From the NCBI GenBank assembly GCA_043778625.1, contig JAYWFU010000128.1:1-64000 (forward strand): DNA of 64,000 bases, written 5' to 3'. Position numbers and translations under genes: made by a program. This DNA is from JACMRI01 sp043778625. Lineage in GTDB: Bacteria > Bacteroidota > Bacteroidia > UBA4408. Within the stretch, counting starts at the first letter, position 1. Every line of letters starts with the position of its first letter. Below are positions 63,936-64,000 of the stretch, piece by piece. The notes under the pieces were generated by a model. That model saw only the letters and a program-made list of their open reading frames with translations, was not told the DNA's origin and ran no database searches.

Positions 63936-64000
63936 ATGAATAATATATTCAACAACACTTACCTAAATACACTGTGGTTTTTAGTAATTAATAGTGTTAA
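63936..64000 (+). CDS. Start of an unidentified gene, cut by the window end
   Basis: ATG 63936 opens MNNIFNNTYLNTLWFLVINS V and is still open at the last base. The hydrophobic tail hints at a membrane segment. Support is the open frame and the -7 box just upstream; 21 residues are too few to name it. Confidence 0.3.
   Translation, partial: MNNIFNNTYLNTLWFLVINSV

Overview
The window comes from a low-GC member of the Bacteroidota. Several things show this: type IX secretion (T9SS) cargo with type A and type B C-terminal sorting domains, a PorP/SprF-family protein, a PorE-like OmpA protein, GldC, near-perfect TTTG-N19-TAnnTTTG promoters, no obvious Shine-Dalgarno sites, and the ribosomal order rplM-rpsI-rpsB-tsf. 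I cannot place it more finely than a free-living, respiring, T9SS-bearing bacteroidote (Chitinophagales-like at a guess).

Layout. 1-5.0 kb: two T9SS cargo genes, then a graveyard of broken cargo genes separated by two copies of a 150-bp repeat. 5.3-6.4 kb: a lipoprotein, a truncated RelE-type toxin with its partner, and an IS30 remnant. 6.4-9.5 kb: PorE-like anchor, a half-size TSUP permease and a DUF420 protein. 9.6-12.9 kb: rpmH-rplU-rpmA and lpdA-panB. 13-14.6 kb: two orphan genes among palindromic repeats. 14.6-15.0 kb: tmRNA. 15.2-20.6 kb: nuoL-nuoM-nuoN, interrupted by a PIN-domain toxin-antitoxin pair. 20.7-23.8 kb: a compact, AT-rich restriction-modification operon (m5C methylase, m6A methylase, HNH nuclease). 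24.0-30.6 kb: era, gldC, a type B T9SS cargo gene and an AddA/RecB-like helicase-nuclease. 30.6-31.8 kb: FadL. 31.9-44.7 kb: a 13-gene minus-strand surface-polysaccharide operon with an ABC (Wzm/Wzt) exporter, six glycosyltransferases, an acyltransferase and a probable colitose (3,6-dideoxy sugar) branch. 44.8-49.1 kb: tdk, a conserved unknown, an M28 peptidase and glutamate dehydrogenase. 49.2-51.05 kb: a dead IS1595-type element and a serine-recombinase remnant abutting tRNA-Ser(GCU). 51.1-55.8 kb: KdsC-like phosphatase, DUF4293, a 62-bp perfect palindrome, pyrH, tsf, rpsB, rpsI, rplM. 56-60.7 kb: PorP/SprF plus a giant glycine-rich type B cargo protein and a lipocalin-like protein. 60.8-63.8 kb: ligA-pfkA.

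Functionally the window joins house-keeping genes (translation, respiration, DNA repair, glycolysis) with a strong surface theme: proteins exported by T9SS, their outer-membrane partners, and a polysaccharide that could carry A-type LPS sugars to which T9SS cargo is attached. Accessory modules (R-M, TA pairs, IS remnants, palindromic repeats) lie between core genes. No CRISPR array, prophage or clearly new multigene system was found. The most unusual items are the TA pair inside the nuo run, the dual-chemistry R-M operon, the predicted colitose branch, the cargo-gene graveyard and the 62-bp loopless palindrome.
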